NCBI GenBank assembly: GCA_015056765.1
Contig: SVFQ01000008.1
Coordinates: 1-64,000 of the forward strand
Origin: Lachnospiraceae bacterium
GTDB taxonomy: Bacteria > Bacillota > Clostridia > Lachnospirales > Lachnospiraceae
DNA length: 64,000 nt
Direction of reading: 5' to 3'
This document shows, one piece after another, positions 1 to 6,506 of this stretch (position 1 is its first letter; the number at the start of each line of letters is the position of its first letter). The notes under the pieces are model-generated. The model made no database searches and was not told the DNA's origin. It saw nothing but the letters and a program-made list of their open reading frames with translations. The position numbers and the translations under genes were made by a program.

Positions 1-171
1 TCCATAGGAAACAAAATTACATATGATTGGTTCCTTATAATACTTTCGCGCATTCTTGCCTAAACAAAATGGCACAACAACATTCTTATTTGAAAGGAAA
101 TCATGCGCCTGGCAGCCTATATCCTCTGCAGACTGCCTCAACGCGATCTCCTTTATCTCACTATTATTCAT
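1..171 (-). CDS. GNAT-family acetyltransferase, N-terminal part (runs off left edge)
   Basis: A minus-strand reading frame starts with ATG at 171 and stays open for 57 codons to the window edge. A GAGG ribosome binding site lies about 9 bases upstream. The visible residues (EIALRQSAEDIG near the start, then DFL, VVVPF, ARKYYKEP and CNFVSYG) resemble the N-terminal region of a clostridial GNAT acetyltransferase group. The acetyl-CoA motif lies outside the window, so the family call rests on resemblance to remembered sequences. It follows another GNAT gene on the same strand, separated by a copy of the GC-rich repeat at 191-212. The reading frame is real-looking because it has a good start, no stops and non-random composition; the product name is less certain. 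Confidence 0.65.
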   Translation of the reverse strand, partial: MNNSEIKEIALRQSAEDIGCQAHDFLSNKNVVVPFCLGKNARKYYKEPIICNFVSYG

Positions 172-182
172 TACTTAAAACC

Positions 183-962
183 TCATTGTTGGTCCCTAGG
201 GGACGGGGTTACAGTCTTTTTCATATAGCAATATTCATAAAGCTTCACGAATCCTATCTTCTTATAAAGATTTAAGGCAATCGTATTATCCTGCAAAACC
301 TGAAGATATAAATACTTCGCGCCGAGCTCTTTGGACTTCTCTATGGTTGCTCTGCACAGCTTCTCGCCCAGCCCAATGCCTCGAAGTGATTCGTTAACGA
401 CAACATTATGCAGAAGGCTGTATCCCTCACCTGTTGCAGTGGATGCAACCGCTGCAGTACTACCATCATGCATAACCTTAACAAACAATTTATCGAGAGT
501 AACGTTATTGTTTACCATTTTGCAAAGTTCCTGATTTTTTGCGTCCTTCGGACCTTCGAATTCAAAATATGGTTCATACCAGGCATCGGGTTCTGCGCTG
601 AATACTACATTTTTCAAATTTTCTTCCGGATTATCTGACTGATATTCATCCAGTTTCAGTATCATCAGATCCGTTGGAGCTGCGATGATATAACCGCGTT
701 CACGAAGTTTTTCCGCAAGTTCTCTGTCCGCATCAGTGATTTTAAAAATGCACGGAAGTCCATGGGATTTATATTCATTCTCACAATATGCAATCTTTTC
801 ATCTACATCGAGTTCTCCATCTTCATATACACTTACCGAGTTAACACGTCTTGTGTATCCTTCAGAAAACCTGAGTTCCCACCCGTCATACTGCTTGATT
901 TCCAGCCCTTTAAAGCCGTCATTCGCTGCTTTTTCAAAAAATCTAATCCGTGCCTTTTCCAT
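183..962 (-). CDS. GNAT family N-acetyltransferase
   Basis: This 259-residue protein probably transfers an acetyl group from acetyl-CoA to an amine; the substrate cannot be told. The C-terminal half carries the GNAT signature: VVVNESLRGIGLGEKL near residue 190 matches the R/Q-x-x-G-x-G/A pyrophosphate-binding loop, followed by YLYLQVLQDNTIALNLYKKIGF, typical of motif B. I place the start at ATG 962, which has AAAGGGAGA about 8 bases upstream; longer frames begin inside the repeat. The last ten codons (TVTPSPRDQQ) are encoded by the GC-rich repeat at 191-212, so the natural C-terminus seems to have been replaced or extended by repeat insertion. It lies between two repeat copies. Confidence 0.85.
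   Translation of the reverse strand: MEKARIRFFEKAANDGFKGLEIKQYDGWELRFSEGYTRRVNSVSVYEDGELDVDEKIAYCENEYKSHGLPCIFKITDADRELAEKLRERGYIIAAPTDLMILKLDEYQSDNPEENLKNVVFSAEPDAWYEPYFEFEGPKDAKNQELCKMVNNNVTLDKLFVKVMHDGSTAAVASTATGEGYSLLHNVVVNESLRGIGLGEKLCRATIEKSKELGAKYLYLQVLQDNTIALNLYKKIGFVKLYEYCYMKKTVTPSPRDQQ
191..212 (-). repeat. GC-rich dispersed repeat, copy 1 (inverted)
   Basis: The plus strand reads GGTCCCTAGGGGACGGGG followed by TTAC. It matches the core of copies 2-5 but lies in the opposite orientation to copies 2-4. GTCCC and GGGAC around CTA form a short hairpin. It encodes the C-terminal tail of the upstream acetyltransferase and sits just before the ribosome binding site of the gene starting at 171. 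Confidence 0.8.
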
Positions 963-999
963 ATTCTGAATCTCCCTTTGAAGAATTCTAATTTGAAAT

Positions 1000-1026
1000 G
1001 ACCCCCTAACCCCGTCCCCAAGGGTC
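1000..1026 (-). repeat. GC-rich dispersed repeat, copy 2
   Basis: On the minus strand the core is CCTTGGGGACGGGGTTAGGG, flanked by GACCC and GGGTC, which pair as an outer stem. It lies in the short leader of the acetyltransferase starting at 962 and about 10 bases after the stop codon of the gene ending at 1036. Confidence 0.85.
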
Positions 1027-1035
1027 ACCCAAGGG

Positions 1036-1740
1036 TTATTCTTCTACCACTTTCTTTTTCGTACTAAACCAGAAGATAACGGTAATCAGTGCAACCACGG
1101 CACATACTACAGGTGCCATAGGCAAAACTGTAACTACGTCGTCATCAATGCTTTCAAAGAGGTATTTGCCAAGGGCTGCTACGCCAAGGTTTATAACTGC
1201 ATGAATCAGGTACAGCACAAAGCCAAACCCTTTGTTTTTCAGTGCAAGCAGGGCTGAAAGTACTGCCCAGAAAATTGCGAGGCCTACCATCACATAGCAG
1301 AATATTTTGATGCCATTTGCTGTGGCTTTATCGTCTTCACTAAAGTTAAAGGAAGAGTCATACTTTACAGCGAAGTTTAAAAGCTTTGCCATTTCCAGAT
1401 AGGACACGCCACTATCTCTCATGGTTTTCAGTGCTGCCTTGATATCTGCAAGCACTTCATCCGGATCTGCATCACCAGCGCTTAAAACCGTATCCATTAC
1501 CTTTTCTACTTTTCTGTCTTCTAAAGAATCCAGTAAAGAGTCAATGGCTTCTTTTGTGGACAGATCTTCCTCTAAGATTTCTTCATCGCCGGCGATTTCT
1601 GCTGCCAGTTCCGCCGCATTACCCATCAAGGTACCTTTCAGCCCATTTTTAAACTGGAACTGCAGGATATTCCCAAAAAAGCATGCTACTGACACTACCA
1701 ATAATAAAATTGTTACACCTAATCTCACTTGTTTTTTCAT
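1036..1740 (-). CDS. Uncharacterised membrane protein with about four membrane helices
   Basis: I do not recognise this 234-residue protein. It starts with a positively charged segment and a hydrophobic helix (residues 7-27), then has an acidic, probably extracellular helical region (about 35-140) rich in Glu and Asp, and three further hydrophobic stretches in the C-terminal 90 residues, ending in a basic then acidic tail. The start at 1740 has GAGGTGG about 6 bases upstream. The stop TAA falls in AATAACCC at the edge of repeat copy 2, leaving almost no 3' untranslated sequence. The neighbours on each side are unrelated enzymes, each also bordered by a repeat copy, so shared function is not implied. 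Confidence 0.75.
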   Translation of the reverse strand: MKKQVRLGVTILLLVVSVACFFGNILQFQFKNGLKGTLMGNAAELAAEIAGDEEILEEDLSTKEAIDSLLDSLEDRKVEKVMDTVLSAGDADPDEVLADIKAALKTMRDSGVSYLEMAKLLNFAVKYDSSFNFSEDDKATANGIKIFCYVMVGLAIFWAVLSALLALKNKGFGFVLYLIHAVINLGVAALGKYLFESIDDDVVTVLPMAPVVCAVVALITVIFWFSTKKKVVEE

Positions 1741-1770
1741 TTTTCCACCTCATATATTTTCTTATTTTTT

Positions 1771-1809
1771 GAACCCCTAACCCCGTCCCCAAGGGACCAC
1801 AGGGGTTAG
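1771..1809 (-). repeat. GC-rich dispersed repeat, copy 3 (most complete hairpin)
   Basis: This copy forms a two-tier hairpin: CTAACCCC (1777-1784) pairs with GGGGTTAG (1802-1809), and GTCCC (1785-1789) pairs with GGGAC (1793-1797) around a CAA loop. The stop codon of the esterase ending at 1806 lies inside the outer stem. The other side leads into the leader of the membrane protein gene starting at 1740. Confidence 0.9.
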
Positions 1810-2780
1810 AAAAGTGCTTCTACTTTTTCGTTGAAGGCAGATTTTCTTCTCACCCAATTGATGGCCAAAGGAAGCCATCCTTCTGTTTGTGGATGAATCT
1901 GCTCTTTGGCGCCTGCTGCCAAATGGTTTGCATTACTGATGCCGTGCGCCCCATCACTATAGATATGCAGTTCCGTATCTACTCCGTGGCTATGTAGGGC
2001 GGTAGCAAATTCCAAAGAGTTGGATACATCGATCAGATCATCTCCGCAGCAATGCCACAAAAAAGTGTCCGGCGTATCCTCTGTCACTTGGTTTTGCAGG
2101 CTGTAGAAATCTTCCTGCTCGTCGGTATAATCTCCACCAAAGATGTAGTTATTCATATACACTTCAAAATTTTGGAAGTAACGTTTTTCCTTTTCATCTA
2201 GGAAGAATACGGTTTCAGGTGTGGCTTTGGGATGCACGCCTCTTTCTACCGCCAACTTTTCCAGGGTGTCTCCCGGCTTTGCTCCTACATCCATGCGTCT
2301 GCTGGAGCCTCTCAAATCCAGCACCGGATAGCATAAAATCAAACCCTTTGGTTTTACCTTCTCAGGATTCTCTTTATACTTTGGTAAAAGCTCCGGATGA
2401 TTCCAAAATACGCCAAGCTGGCCGGCCACATGTCCACCTGCAGAAAAGCCGCTGATAAACACATCCTCTTCTGCCACAAGCCAGTCTTTGGCGTGGTCTC
2501 TTACAAAGGCCACCGCATCGGCTGCATCTCTAAGAGGCCCCGGTGCCACCGCATACTCCAAGATACCATACTTTAAGATGGCTGCATGAAAGCCTGCTGC
2601 CACATACTGCAAGGCTATAGTATCTGCCTCTCTGTCAGACAAAAAGGTATATCCGCCACCCGGACATACGATTACCATAGGCCGCTTTAGCCCTGTCTGA
2701 AACTCCTGAGAGTCCTCCCACAGATATACTCTGAGGCTTACTTTTCTTGCTTCATCCAGTACAAAATCTTCTGTCTTCAT
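1806..2780 (-). CDS. Alpha/beta-hydrolase, acetylesterase-like
   Basis: A 324-residue cytoplasmic esterase of the BD-FAE/acetyl-xylan esterase-like group. The N-terminal part has CPGGGYTFLSDRE, which forms the oxyanion hole, then the nucleophile motif GFSAGGH near residue 120, and the catalytic His in YSDGAHGIS near residue 290. No signal peptide is present, so it would act on imported or intracellular acyl esters. I chose ATG 2780 (GAGGGAGAG upstream) instead of the longer TTG frame, whose first residues MGTGLGV are only a translation of repeat copy 4. The stop codon is part of repeat copy 3. Confidence 0.85.
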   Translation of the reverse strand: MKTEDFVLDEARKVSLRVYLWEDSQEFQTGLKRPMVIVCPGGGYTFLSDREADTIALQYVAAGFHAAILKYGILEYAVAPGPLRDAADAVAFVRDHAKDWLVAEEDVFISGFSAGGHVAGQLGVFWNHPELLPKYKENPEKVKPKGLILCYPVLDLRGSSRRMDVGAKPGDTLEKLAVERGVHPKATPETVFFLDEKEKRYFQNFEVYMNNYIFGGDYTDEQEDFYSLQNQVTEDTPDTFLWHCCGDDLIDVSNSLEFATALHSHGVDTELHIYSDGAHGISNANHLAAGAKEQIHPQTEGWLPLAINWVRRKSAFNEKVEALF

Positions 2781-2812
2781 ATCTCTCCCTCTAACCTCAT
2801 TTTTTATTTTTT

Positions 2813-2836
2813 GAACCCCTAACCCCGTCCCCAAGG
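2813..2836 (-). repeat. GC-rich dispersed repeat, copy 4
   Basis: The minus strand reads CCTTGGGGACGGGGTTAGGG then GTTC. It sits 28 bases beyond the 3' end of tRNA-Gly and 33 bases upstream of the esterase start codon. It is the outermost copy of the cassette-like run. Confidence 0.85.
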
Positions 2837-2863
2837 TCCACCTTATTTTTGGATATGAAAAAA

Positions 2864-2933
2864 GCAGGATACGGGAGTCGGACCCGCCTCCTCAGCTTGG
2901 GAAGCTGATGTACTACCGATGTACTAATCCTGC
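2864..2933 (-). tRNA. tRNA-Gly (anticodon CCC)
   Basis: A 70-base cloverleaf can be drawn: acceptor GCAGGAT/ATCCTGC, D stem GTAC/GTAC with loop ATCGGTA, anticodon stem TCAGC/GCTGA with loop TTCCCAA (anticodon CCC), a 4-base variable loop, and T stem GCGGG/CCCGT. The discriminator is T and CCA is not encoded. The T loop TCCGACT has C at position 55 where almost all tRNAs have the T that becomes pseudouridine. That suggests a diverged or accessory glycine tRNA, although every stem is intact. Confidence 0.88.
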
Positions 2934-2989
2934 AAACACACTTATTATAAAAAAATCATATCAGAATAGCAATGCTTTAACGCAAAAAA

Positions 2990-3034
2990 GTCCGAGACTT
3001 TTTTGAAGTTTTCTTTACCTTCCAAGTCTCGGAC
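2990..3034 (-). terminator. Rho-independent terminator
   Basis: GTCCGAGACTT (2990-3000) pairs perfectly with AAGTCTCGGAC (3024-3034), and the minus strand continues into TTTTTT. It ends the signalling operon whose last gene stops at 3061. Confidence 0.9.
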
Positions 3035-3060
3035 TCTTCCTTTTCAATTCAAAAATATGA

Positions 3061-5028
3061 TTAGATTAAATCATGGGATAGAACGTACTCTCCATCCTCC
3101 ATTTTCTTTCTCACTTCTTCATAAACCATAGGCTTGCCATAGAGATAGCCTTGCAATCTGCCGCATCCGGATTCCTGCAAGAAAGCAACCGCTTCTTTGG
3201 ATTCTACACCCTCTGTCAGGGTCTTCATATTCAGTGCTTTTGCCAGATCCAAGATACTCTTGATAATCTTCTTGGCAGAATCGTTATTTTCAAAGTTTCT
3301 TAAGAAAACCATATCCAGTTTCAAAAGATCAAAGTCATAATCCTTCAAAACATTCAAAGAGGAATAACCGGAGCCAAAGTCATCTAGCCATAAAGAATAT
3401 CCTTTCTCATGTAGCACGTCCATGGCATCCTTCAGTTTATTATCGTTTTCATTTAATGCGCTTTCCGTAATCTCCACATGGATATATTCTCTTGGAATCT
3501 TGTACTCTTCCACCAGTTTTTCCAAGGTACCTACCGCATCCATCAATTCAAAGTCCAGTCTGGAGAAGTTTAAGGACACTGGGAAAATCTTCTCTCCGGC
3601 ATCCATGCTGGCACGAAGTTTTTGGCATACAGATTCATAGACATAACGATCCAGTTTGTGAATCTGACGACCTTCTTCCAGAATCGGAATAAACTTACCC
3701 GGAGATAGGAATCCTTTCTCCGGATCGATCCATCTGGCCAGCGCTTCGCAACCACACAGTTCTCCTGTCAAAGACCATACAACCGGCTGGAAGTACACCT
3801 CTATGTAGCCTTCTTTTACAGCTTTATCGATGTTATTCAGGATATAGGTTCTTAGTTTATATCCTTCTTCCAGAGACTCATTATATTCTTTGAGATACTC
3901 ATCTTCATGGTTTTTCAGAAGATTCGCCGCATACCTACAATGATTGATTTCCAATCTGGGATCTGCCAGCGCTTCCTTCGGATGATAGCTTCCCGCTTTT
4001 ACATCGATATATTTGTCGCTTGGACATTTCTCTTTTAATCTATTTCTAACTGTAGCGACCTTATCCTCCAGATTTTCTGTCTTAGTCAGGGCTACGAAAT
4101 GGTCATAGGCTTCTCTGGCGATAGGTTCTCCCGGAAAAACTTCCTTCAAGATTTCTGCCATGTCGCACAAAAGCTTATTACCGCCTTTATAACCTTTACG
4201 GTCATTGTAAGTGGCGAAGTTCTCGATATTGAAGAAAATGTAAGTGCAGGATACACCCTTTAGCTGATTGTCCAGTAGATACCCTAATGCTTCTTCCGTA
4301 AAATGGTGCATATTCGGTATGCCTGTCAATTCATCCTTGACAGCAGCTTCTTCCAAACGTTCCGTCTTCACCGCTTCTCTGTGACGCTGGTGATACACAC
4401 TGATAGCCACCGCTGTTACAGAAATATAGAATGTGACATAGTTAATCAAATCGGCAGAGGTCATCTCCACCAATTCTCCTGCTTTGTTATATGCATAATG
4501 GCTTAGGATATAATAGAATCCGCCAAAGCTGGCCGACAATATGAGAATAGAAAAATAAGGTCGCCAGATAATAATACCTGCCACGTATAATACCATACAT
4601 AAGAAACAGGTAATCATACGTCCTCTGGAAAAATCACTCAGGCTGGTAATCATACCAAAATACAGGCACACAGCAGCAAAGGTTAAAATAAATATGCCGC
4701 TAATCATACTGCTTTGCTTGATTTTTCCTTTGTCATATAGAATGCTATAGATAAAAATGGCCAGAGAAACTGCCAGCATAATCCAATAACTATTGGTATA
4801 ATGCCAGTACTCCCCAAAAGTTTCGCACATACCGGGTATGACATACTTCACCGTATAACGGATGAGCATCCATATCTCCAATGCTACGATAATAAGTGAC
4901 ATGTAAGTGGCGCTTCTTACATTGGCATCCCTGTGGAACTTTGCCACATACGGGCTAACCTTGTAGAAACCAAGCCACTGGGACAAGCGTTCCCCTATCC
5001 CCTTTTTTGCCTGTTTTTGACCGTCCAT
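3061..5028 (-). CDS. Membrane EAL-domain c-di-GMP phosphodiesterase with degenerate GGDEF
   Basis: A 655-residue membrane signalling enzyme predicted to hydrolyse c-di-GMP. About six hydrophobic helices fill residues 35-215. A GGDEF fold follows (DELTGIPNMHHF onward), but its active-site loop reads REAYDHF near residue 305, so it should not make c-di-GMP and may only bind a nucleotide. The EAL domain keeps its catalytic set: CEALARW (near 428), NFSRLDF, ITESALNE, LWLDDFGSGYSS (near 549), LLKLD, TEGVE and LQGYLYGKP. The start at 5028 has AAGGGGAAAAAC upstream. It lies 57 bases after the PAP2 gene and is probably the last gene of the kinase operon. Family knowledge gives the reaction; activity here is inferred from intact motifs. 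Confidence 0.9.
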   Translation of the reverse strand: MDGQKQAKKGIGERLSQWLGFYKVSPYVAKFHRDANVRSATYMSLIIVALEIWMLIRYTVKYVIPGMCETFGEYWHYTNSYWIMLAVSLAIFIYSILYDKGKIKQSSMISGIFILTFAAVCLYFGMITSLSDFSRGRMITCFLCMVLYVAGIIIWRPYFSILILSASFGGFYYILSHYAYNKAGELVEMTSADLINYVTFYISVTAVAISVYHQRHREAVKTERLEEAAVKDELTGIPNMHHFTEEALGYLLDNQLKGVSCTYIFFNIENFATYNDRKGYKGGNKLLCDMAEILKEVFPGEPIAREAYDHFVALTKTENLEDKVATVRNRLKEKCPSDKYIDVKAGSYHPKEALADPRLEINHCRYAANLLKNHEDEYLKEYNESLEEGYKLRTYILNNIDKAVKEGYIEVYFQPVVWSLTGELCGCEALARWIDPEKGFLSPGKFIPILEEGRQIHKLDRYVYESVCQKLRASMDAGEKIFPVSLNFSRLDFELMDAVGTLEKLVEEYKIPREYIHVEITESALNENDNKLKDAMDVLHEKGYSLWLDDFGSGYSSLNVLKDYDFDLLKLDMVFLRNFENNDSAKKIIKSILDLAKALNMKTLTEGVESKEAVAFLQESGCGRLQGYLYGKPMVYEEVRKKMEDGEYVLSHDLI

Positions 5029-5085
5029 GTTTTTCCCCTTTTTACACTTCCATCAAATCTACATTATTAAATTGTTGTTCTTCTT

Positions 5086-5724
5086 TTAATCTATACCAAT
5101 ACCTGCATAAATTGCAAGTAAAGTTGTACTAATGAGTATTCCTCCCAGGATATCTGTAAACCAATGCACACCGCAGATCAGTCTTCCTAAAACAGTGACT
5201 ACGATAATCAATACACATGCCACTTTACAGATACGTCGGATGGTCTTGTCTTTGACAAAATGATTCAATGCCAGTAGCGCGCTTCCCATGATGACGATAA
5301 TCAGCATGGTATGGGTAGATGGAAAAGAAGCCTCCACCTCTGTACTATCCGGCATGATAATCGGTCTATAATTGATGATGACCTTTTCAAAGAAGGCATA
5401 CAGCAAAATCACTACTGCATATAATCCACCTAATTTCAGGATTTCCGGATCTACCTTTCGGATACTCCTATAGGTAATCAGGTCCTTTACTCCAAGTAGC
5501 GCGAATCCTGCTGCCACCAAAATAGCGATGATGCCCATAACCTGCGTCAGCTTATACCAAAAGATATTCACACCGCAGAATTCGTGTACTGCCACATTGA
5601 TATGGGATAAGCCAATCACTGTTCCGTTTGGTCCAACAGCTGCCGTATCCACGGTCTTTACCAGCAGAATCAGTAATAAGAAAAGTACTCCGGATACTGC
5701 TGCTATACCATATTGTTTTTTCAT
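5086..5724 (-). CDS. PAP2-family membrane phosphatase
   Basis: A 212-residue membrane protein of the phosphatidic acid phosphatase type 2 superfamily, which dephosphorylates lipid phosphates such as undecaprenyl pyrophosphate. The three motifs are visible: KVIINYRP near residue 115, SFPSTHT near 138 (the usual PSGH is PSTH here) and GRLICGVHWFTDILGG near 183. Five or six hydrophobic helices surround them. The start has GGAGAATGAC upstream. It lies 19 bases downstream of the response regulator and so is probably in the same operon as the hybrid kinase, which is an unusual partner for a lipid phosphatase. Confidence 0.85.
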   Translation of the reverse strand: MKKQYGIAAVSGVLFLLLILLVKTVDTAAVGPNGTVIGLSHINVAVHEFCGVNIFWYKLTQVMGIIAILVAAGFALLGVKDLITYRSIRKVDPEILKLGGLYAVVILLYAFFEKVIINYRPIIMPDSTEVEASFPSTHTMLIIVIMGSALLALNHFVKDKTIRRICKVACVLIIVVTVLGRLICGVHWFTDILGGILISTTLLAIYAGIGID

Positions 5725-5743
5725 GTCATTCTCCTAATGCCTA

Positions 5744-6502
5744 TTATTTTTTTGCAAAGAAGTTCTCTAATGTGGCCAAAAGCTTTTCTCTATCAATGGA
5801 CTTTAACAGATAGTCTTCCGGCTTTAGATTCAGCACATCAGTAACTGTCTTTTTATCATTTTTTCCGGTCAAGAACATAACCGGAATATTTTTGGAGAAG
5901 TTCTCGCTTCGTAACATCTCCAGTACCTTCGCTCCGTCCAGCACCGGCATATCATAATCCAACAGAATCAGGTCTGCATGGTTTGCCGAAAGCCAGGCCA
6001 CAGCCTGTACACCGGAGTTGGCCATACCTACCTTGTAACTGTCCTTCAGCCACTCTCTAATCATCTGGATGTAAGTCACATCATCATCCACCACCAGAAC
6101 ACATTTCTTCATGCTCTCTTCGAAATTATCATCGGTGGCTTTCATGACTTTCCCTACCAGATCATTTACTTCCAGAGGCCTGTACAGCTCGTAGGTAATC
6201 TCATTCACCGGTATCGTCATATGTACTTCGTCGAAGGCGTCTCTCTCTCCAATGACAATCAGTTTCGTATGCAGATCGATATACATACGTCTTAGATACT
6301 GCAAGCAATCCTGATGATCTCTCAAATCATTATCTGTATAAAGGATTGCCAGGCATGCTCCGCTTCTGCGGCTTTCGATTTCGGCCACCTCATAGGAGGT
6401 TTCCACCACTTCAAAGCCGGCATCCGTAAGAGCTTTTTTGATTGCATTGGCCAGGAAGGTCCCTTCATGCCTTATCAAAAGAATCTTTTTCTTTAGTAAC
6501 AT
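5744..6502 (-). CDS. Response regulator with two receiver domains, the first degenerate
   Basis: A 252-residue protein made of two receiver-like halves and no output domain. The C-terminal half (about 130-252) is a normal REC domain: VLVVDDDVTY, phospho-acceptor Asp near residue 181 in LLDYDMPVLDG, MFLTGK, and the conserved Lys in YLLKS. The N-terminal half (1-125) has the same fold pattern (ILLIRHEGTFLANAIKKAL, then LAILYTDND, LIVIGERD) but lacks the acidic pocket, so it is a pseudo-receiver. The gene starts 4 bases after the hybrid kinase stop codon, so translational coupling and partnership with that kinase are likely. Without an output domain it probably acts by protein binding or as a phosphate relay or sink. 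Confidence 0.88.
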   Translation of the reverse strand: MLLKKKILLIRHEGTFLANAIKKALTDAGFEVVETSYEVAEIESRRSGACLAILYTDNDLRDHQDCLQYLRRMYIDLHTKLIVIGERDAFDEVHMTIPVNEITYELYRPLEVNDLVGKVMKATDDNFEESMKKCVLVVDDDVTYIQMIREWLKDSYKVGMANSGVQAVAWLSANHADLILLDYDMPVLDGAKVLEMLRSENFSKNIPVMFLTGKNDKKTVTDVLNLKPEDYLLKSIDREKLLATLENFFAKK

Positions 6503-6506
6503 CTAT

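Noticed and set aside
1-2842. True integron array
   Set aside because: No integrase is in view, copy 1 is inverted and the repeat does not contain the usual attC core pair, so only a cassette-like arrangement is claimed.
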